Below, piece after piece: positions 29,323 to 32,223 of a stretch of 32,223 nucleotides of DNA. This DNA comes from Chloroflexota bacterium (GTDB lineage: Bacteria > Chloroflexota > Dehalococcoidia > SM23-28-2 > RBG-16-64-32). The DNA is taken from positions 1 to 32,223 of the forward strand of contig JADFKG010000002.1 in NCBI GenBank assembly GCA_022565075.1, in the 5' to 3' direction. The stretch's first letter is position 1. Every line of letters starts with the position of its first letter. Below the pieces are notes generated by a model, which did no database searches, was not told the origin of the DNA, and worked only from the letters and a program-made list of their open reading frames with translations. The position numbers and the translations under genes are program-made.

Positions 29323-29328
29323 CGCCGT

Positions 29329-30147
29329 GTGACACCAGCGGGCAGCGCGCGCGGCAAGAAGTCTCTCGGCCAGCACTGGCTCGCCGACGGTCGCGTCCTT
29401 GTGCGCATCGCTGATGCCGCCGGAATCGAACCCGGTGATACCGTCGTCGAGGTCGGAGGCGGCACCGGCCTCCTCACGAGTCGCCTCGCCGAGCGCGCCA
29501 GCCGATTGATCGTCGTCGAGAAGGACGATGCCCTGGCACTCGACCTCGCACGGGCCTACGGTGGCACGGACGCTGTGACCATCGTTCACGCTGACGTACT
29601 GGAGACGCCGTCGGCGGACATCCTTCGGCGCGGCGGTGGCGCACCGCCGTACGTCGTCGTCGGCAACCTGCCTTACAACATCGGCACGGCCATCCTGCGC
29701 GCGTTCCTGCGCTCGCCGACGCCACCGCGGACGCTGGTCGGCACGCTGCAGGCGGAAGTCGCCGAGCGCATCGCCGCCGGATCCGGCCGCATGACGTACC
29801 TCGGCGTCGAGACGCAGGTGTATGCGGAGGCCAGCGTGTTGTTCAGGGTGCCGCCGCGCGCCTTCCGTCCGCCTCCGAAGGTGCACTCCGCCGTGGTGCG
29901 GCTCAAGGTCCGCCCATCGCCTGCAGTGGCCGCTGAGGACGTGGACGCCTTCCTCGAGCTCGTACACGCTGGGTTCGCGGCACCGCGTAAGCGCTTGCGA
30001 AACTCGTTGGCGGTCGGGCTTGGAGTCAAGCCGCCGGAGGTGGACGTTTTGCTGGTGAAGTGCGGGATCGACGGTGCTCAGCGACCGGCGATGCTCGATC
30101 TCGACGCTTGGCGTGAGCTCTTCGCCGTGTATCGGCAGGCGTCATGA
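29329..30147 (+). CDS. ksgA: 16S rRNA (adenine(1518)-N6/adenine(1519)-N6)-dimethyltransferase
   Basis: A 272 aa SAM-dependent enzyme that dimethylates two adjacent adenines of helix 45 late in small-subunit assembly. Motifs: KKSLGQHWLAD (11-20, a His where Asn is usual), VVEVGGGTGLLTSRL (39-53, SAM loop), IVVEKDD, and the catalytic NLPYNIGTAIL (113-123), with RVPPRAFRPPPKVHSAVVRLK in the C-terminal part. I chose GTG at 29329 (MTPAGSARGKKSLGQ) because it gives the usual N-terminus and a -10-like site sits just before it; a TTG at 29311 would add six residues. Its stop overlaps the ispE ATG (ATGA at 30144-30147). Confidence 0.93.
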   Translation: MTPAGSARGKKSLGQHWLADGRVLVRIADAAGIEPGDTVVEVGGGTGLLTSRLAERASRLIVVEKDDALALDLARAYGGTDAVTIVHADVLETPSADILRRGGGAPPYVVVGNLPYNIGTAILRAFLRSPTPPRTLVGTLQAEVAERIAAGSGRMTYLGVETQVYAEASVLFRVPPRAFRPPPKVHSAVVRLKVRPSPAVAAEDVDAFLELVHAGFAAPRKRLRNSLAVGLGVKPPEVDVLLVKCGIDGAQRPAMLDLDAWRELFAVYRQAS

Positions 30148-31043
30148 TCATCACCGTCGCGCCGGCGAAGATTAACTGGATTCTGGAGGTGCTCGGCCGC
30201 CGAGACGATGGCTACCACGACGTGCGCACGGTGATGCAGACGGTTGATCTGTGCGACGAACTGTCTGTAGGTACGGCGGAAAGCCTAACGGTAGCGCGCA
30301 ATCTGGACGCTTATCCACCTGGCGACGAAGATCTCGTGCGCCGGGCGGCGCGGGCGCTGGCGGCGGCGGCTGGCCGTGAGGCCGAAGCGGCCATTAGCGT
30401 CACCAAGCGCGTGCCAGCGGCGGCGGGCCTCGGTGGCGGCAGCTCCGACGGCGCGGCGACGCTGCGTGTGCTCGATCGTCTGTGGGAGACCGAGGCGACC
30501 GACGATCGTCTTCTCGAAGTCGCGGCCGGGCTTGGCTCCGACGTGCCGTTCTTCCTCCACGGCGGCACCGCGCTTGGTGAAGGGCGGGGCGAGCGAATGA
30601 CGCCGCTGGCGGACGTCGGCCCAACCTGGCTGGTGATCCTCGTGCCAGCGCTGACGATGTCCGAAAAGACGAAGCAGATGTACGCCGCGCTGAGGCCAGG
30701 CGACTTCACCAGAGGATTGCAGACCGACGACTTCGTGGCTCAGCTGTCGTCCGGGCGGCCTGTCGCGGGCGACAGCTTGTTCAACGCCTTCGAGCGGGCG
30801 GCGTACGAGTCGTTCGACGGCCTGGCTTCATTCCGGGACTCGCTGGTGCAGGCTGGGGCGCCGTCGGTTCACGTCTGCGGAGCCGGGCCGGCGCTGTTCT
30901 GCGTGGCCAGCGGTGAGTCAGAGGCGCGGGCGATCCGCTCTCGCTTGGCACGCGTTCGGCGGGGGGAGAAGGTACACGTTGTTCGTACGTTGACGGGAGC
31001 GGAGTCTACGGCGGCGTGGTCTGACGGTGAGGCATCCGGATAA
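30144..31043 (+). CDS. ispE: 4-diphosphocytidyl-2-C-methyl-D-erythritol kinase
   Basis: A 299 aa GHMP kinase of the methylerythritol phosphate pathway to isoprenoids. It has Lys9 in VAPAKINWILEV, DGYHDVRTVMQ, the ATP loop PAAAGLGGGSSDGAATL (91-107) and catalytic Asp133 in GSDVPFFLHGG, and the third GHMP motif SVHVCGAGPALFCVA near 250. It starts inside the end of ksgA, so the two are coupled. The ksgA-ispE pairing is common in Firmicutes and Actinobacteria. Its presence implies this organism uses the MEP pathway. Confidence 0.95.
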   Translation: MIITVAPAKINWILEVLGRRDDGYHDVRTVMQTVDLCDELSVGTAESLTVARNLDAYPPGDEDLVRRAARALAAAAGREAEAAISVTKRVPAAAGLGGGSSDGAATLRVLDRLWETEATDDRLLEVAAGLGSDVPFFLHGGTALGEGRGERMTPLADVGPTWLVILVPALTMSEKTKQMYAALRPGDFTRGLQTDDFVAQLSSGRPVAGDSLFNAFERAAYESFDGLASFRDSLVQAGAPSVHVCGAGPALFCVASGESEARAIRSRLARVRRGEKVHVVRTLTGAESTAAWSDGEASG

Positions 31044-31046
31044 CAT
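31041..31046 (+). promoter_or_regulatory. -10-like hexamer for a leaderless PHP-domain mRNA
   Basis: TAACAT begins within the ispE stop region and lies six bases before the ATG at 31053; no Shine-Dalgarno sequence is present, and no -35 is obvious. Confidence 0.35.
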
Positions 31047-31052
31047 GAACGC

Positions 31053-31766
31053 ATGACTGGCACGATCGTCGACATGCACGTGCACACGGTGCGTGGCGCA
31101 GCCGACTCTTCCCTCAAGCCCGAGCAGCTGAGCGACGTGGCGAAGGAGATCGGCCTCACCGGTGTCAACATCACTGAGCACGACCGAATGTGGGATGAGC
31201 ACGTTCTCAAGGAGTTCCGCGAGGAGAGTGGCCTCTTCGTGAACCGGGGCATGGAGGTCTCGACGGACATGGGCCACATCCTGGCTGTCGGGCTGACGGG
31301 GTACGTGCCGGGCATTCGCAAGGCGAAGGAGCTGAGATTGGTGCTGGATGACCTCGGCGGATTCATGATCGTCGCCCACCCCTTCCGCCACTTCTTCGAC
31401 CCGATCCACTTTCGGCGCGAGGGCCGCCCTCCGTTCGACATGACGCCCGAGGAGGCAGCCGAGCGGATGTCGATCTTCGGTCTGGTCGACGACATCGAGG
31501 TGGCGAACGGCGGCACGCATGCGAAGGAGAACCAGTTCGCGCTTAAGGTCGCACGCGTGCTCGGCAAGCGGGGCGTTGGTGCCAGCGACTGCCATTCGAC
31601 GCAGGGCGTTGGCTACTTCGTTACGGTGTTCGAAGAAGAGCTGCGCGACGAGGCGCACATGCTGGAGCAGTTGCACGCGGGCCGTTACTACGCCGGGCAA
31701 GGTCTGCCGAGCGGCGAGCTACGCCGCTATGAGCTCGAAGAAGAAGGAGTATCCACAACCGGCTGA
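31053..31766 (+). CDS. PHP-domain metal-dependent phosphoesterase
   Basis: A 237 aa protein of the polymerase-and-histidinol-phosphatase superfamily. Metal-binding motifs are seen in order: DMHVHT (Asp7, His9, His11), TEHD, the GMEVST Glu, HPFRHFF, and SDCHS near the C-terminus. Such proteins act as phosphoesterases on small phosphorylated metabolites or nucleotides; the target here is unknown. It starts nine bases after the ispE stop. Its coordinates fit a complete single-domain protein. It could be translated from a leaderless mRNA or by read-through from ksgA-ispE. Confidence 0.88.
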   Translation: MTGTIVDMHVHTVRGAADSSLKPEQLSDVAKEIGLTGVNITEHDRMWDEHVLKEFREESGLFVNRGMEVSTDMGHILAVGLTGYVPGIRKAKELRLVLDDLGGFMIVAHPFRHFFDPIHFRREGRPPFDMTPEEAAERMSIFGLVDDIEVANGGTHAKENQFALKVARVLGKRGVGASDCHSTQGVGYFVTVFEEELRDEAHMLEQLHAGRYYAGQGLPSGELRRYELEEEGVSTTG

Positions 31767-31796
31767 CGCGTTCACGCCGACTTCAGGCTGCCCCGG

Positions 31797-31805
31797 TGCT
31801 ATGAT
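31797..31805 (+). promoter_or_regulatory. Extended -10 element before the exonuclease gene
   Basis: TGCTATGAT (31797-31805) is an extended -10; the GTG start follows after nine bases with no Shine-Dalgarno sequence, so the leader would be absent or very short. No -35 is evident. Confidence 0.5.
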
Positions 31806-31814
31806 TGCGCCACC

Positions 31815-32223
31815 GTGGCCCTGGAATACGTAGCCTTCGACCTCGAGACGACCGGACTCGACATAAAGCAAGACGCGATCATCGAAATCGGCGCGGTGCG
31901 GTTTACCCGTGACGAGGTGCTGGGTACGTTCGAGACGCTCGTCCGGCCGCAGCGGGAGGTGCCGGAGGTCGTCCAGCAGCTGACGGGCATTCGTGAGGAA
32001 GAGCTGCGGACGGCGCCGCTGCTGGAGGCCGTCTCCGGCGGCTTCGAGCGCTTCATCGAGGGGAGCATCCTCGTCGGGCAGAACATTGTCCGCTTTGACG
32101 CCCCGATCCTCGACCGCGAAGGCATCCGTCGCCCGGAGCGCCTTTACGACACCGCCGACCTCTCCTACATCCTGATGCCTTCGCTCGGCGCGTGGAGCCT
32201 CGCGAAGCTGGCGGAGCGATTCG
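31815..32223 (+). CDS. DnaQ-like 3'-5' exonuclease domain (3' truncated; possibly a DinG-type helicase)
   Basis: The first 136 codons of a DEDD-family exonuclease, running off the window. Exo I is AFDLETTGLD with Asp9 and Glu11; IIEIGAVRF and QLTGIREEEL follow as in DnaQ epsilon and PolC; Exo II is GQNIVRFDAPIL with Asp95; the Exo III His and Asp lie beyond the edge. Three gene types begin this way: a stand-alone epsilon-like exonuclease, a UvrC-like fusion, and the DinG helicase with an N-terminal exonuclease. The frame has no stop up to the edge, so the choice cannot be made here. The start is GTG at 31815, preceded by an extended -10. Confidence 0.88.
   Translation, partial: MALEYVAFDLETTGLDIKQDAIIEIGAVRFTRDEVLGTFETLVRPQREVPEVVQQLTGIREEELRTAPLLEAVSGGFERFIEGSILVGQNIVRFDAPILDREGIRRPERLYDTADLSYILMPSLGAWSLAKLAERF

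Overview
This window is a piece of a GC-rich bacterial chromosome with densely packed genes and no mobile element, CRISPR array or prophage that I could see. The best guess for the host is Chloroflexota, probably near Dehalococcoidia. That is an inference from three things: a secreted protein with thrombospondin type 3 repeats and dockerin-like repeats of the GDVNCD...DSLLVLRFDAGL style, a large-type SRP RNA, and the mix of Gram-positive-like regulation (T-box) with Deinococcus/Actinobacteria-like leaderless starts. No 16S gene is present to confirm it.

Region by region. Positions 1-1393 hold the 3' end of an Lhr-type helicase gene and a lower-GC unknown gene. 1419-5700 is a five-gene flavin/hotdog/dehydrogenase operon (nitronate monooxygenase family, zinc dehydrogenase, PaaI-type thioesterase, carboxymuconolactone decarboxylase family, luciferase-like oxidoreductase), followed by a TetR regulator and a Gfo/Idh/MocA oxidoreductase (5724-7518). 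A lone Flp pilin gene (7642-7833) meets moeA head-on; moeA is preceded by a stand-alone Lrp/AsnC ligand-binding domain gene. An aldo/keto reductase, pheS and pheT follow on the plus strand to 13987.

13984-18709 is a translation operon on the minus strand: tRNA-Val(GAC), a threonine T-box riboswitch with an ACC specifier, two small membrane protein genes, thrS, a four-Cys small protein gene, infC, rpmI, rplT and a small membrane protein gene. infC has no ATG, GTG or TTG at its N-terminus; an ATC codon behind a good Shine-Dalgarno sequence is the likely start. The encoded IF3 carries a long repetitive C-terminal tail.

18808-23164 (plus) holds tRNA-Lys(CTT), tRNA-Leu(TAG), two oligopeptide ABC ATPase genes and lepA. 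23227-25480 holds the secreted TSP3/dockerin-like protein, a strong terminator and an unknown acidic protein. 25477-27961 (minus) is a tightly overlapping galU - unknown - fabI operon. 27988-28295 is the SRP RNA gene with a near-consensus promoter. 28402-32223 holds a G5/3D cell-wall protein, ksgA, ispE, a PHP-domain protein and the 5' part of a DnaQ-like exonuclease (possibly a DinG-type helicase), an order reminiscent of yabE/rpfB-ksgA-ispE in Firmicutes and Actinobacteria.

Three patterns cut across genes. All three convergent gene pairs overlap by exactly four bases within their stop codons. Five genes have a -10-like hexamer 6-9 bases before the start codon, which suggests leaderless mRNAs. 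The translation operon appears to combine a tRNA gene, a T-box and IF3 start-codon autoregulation in one transcript.
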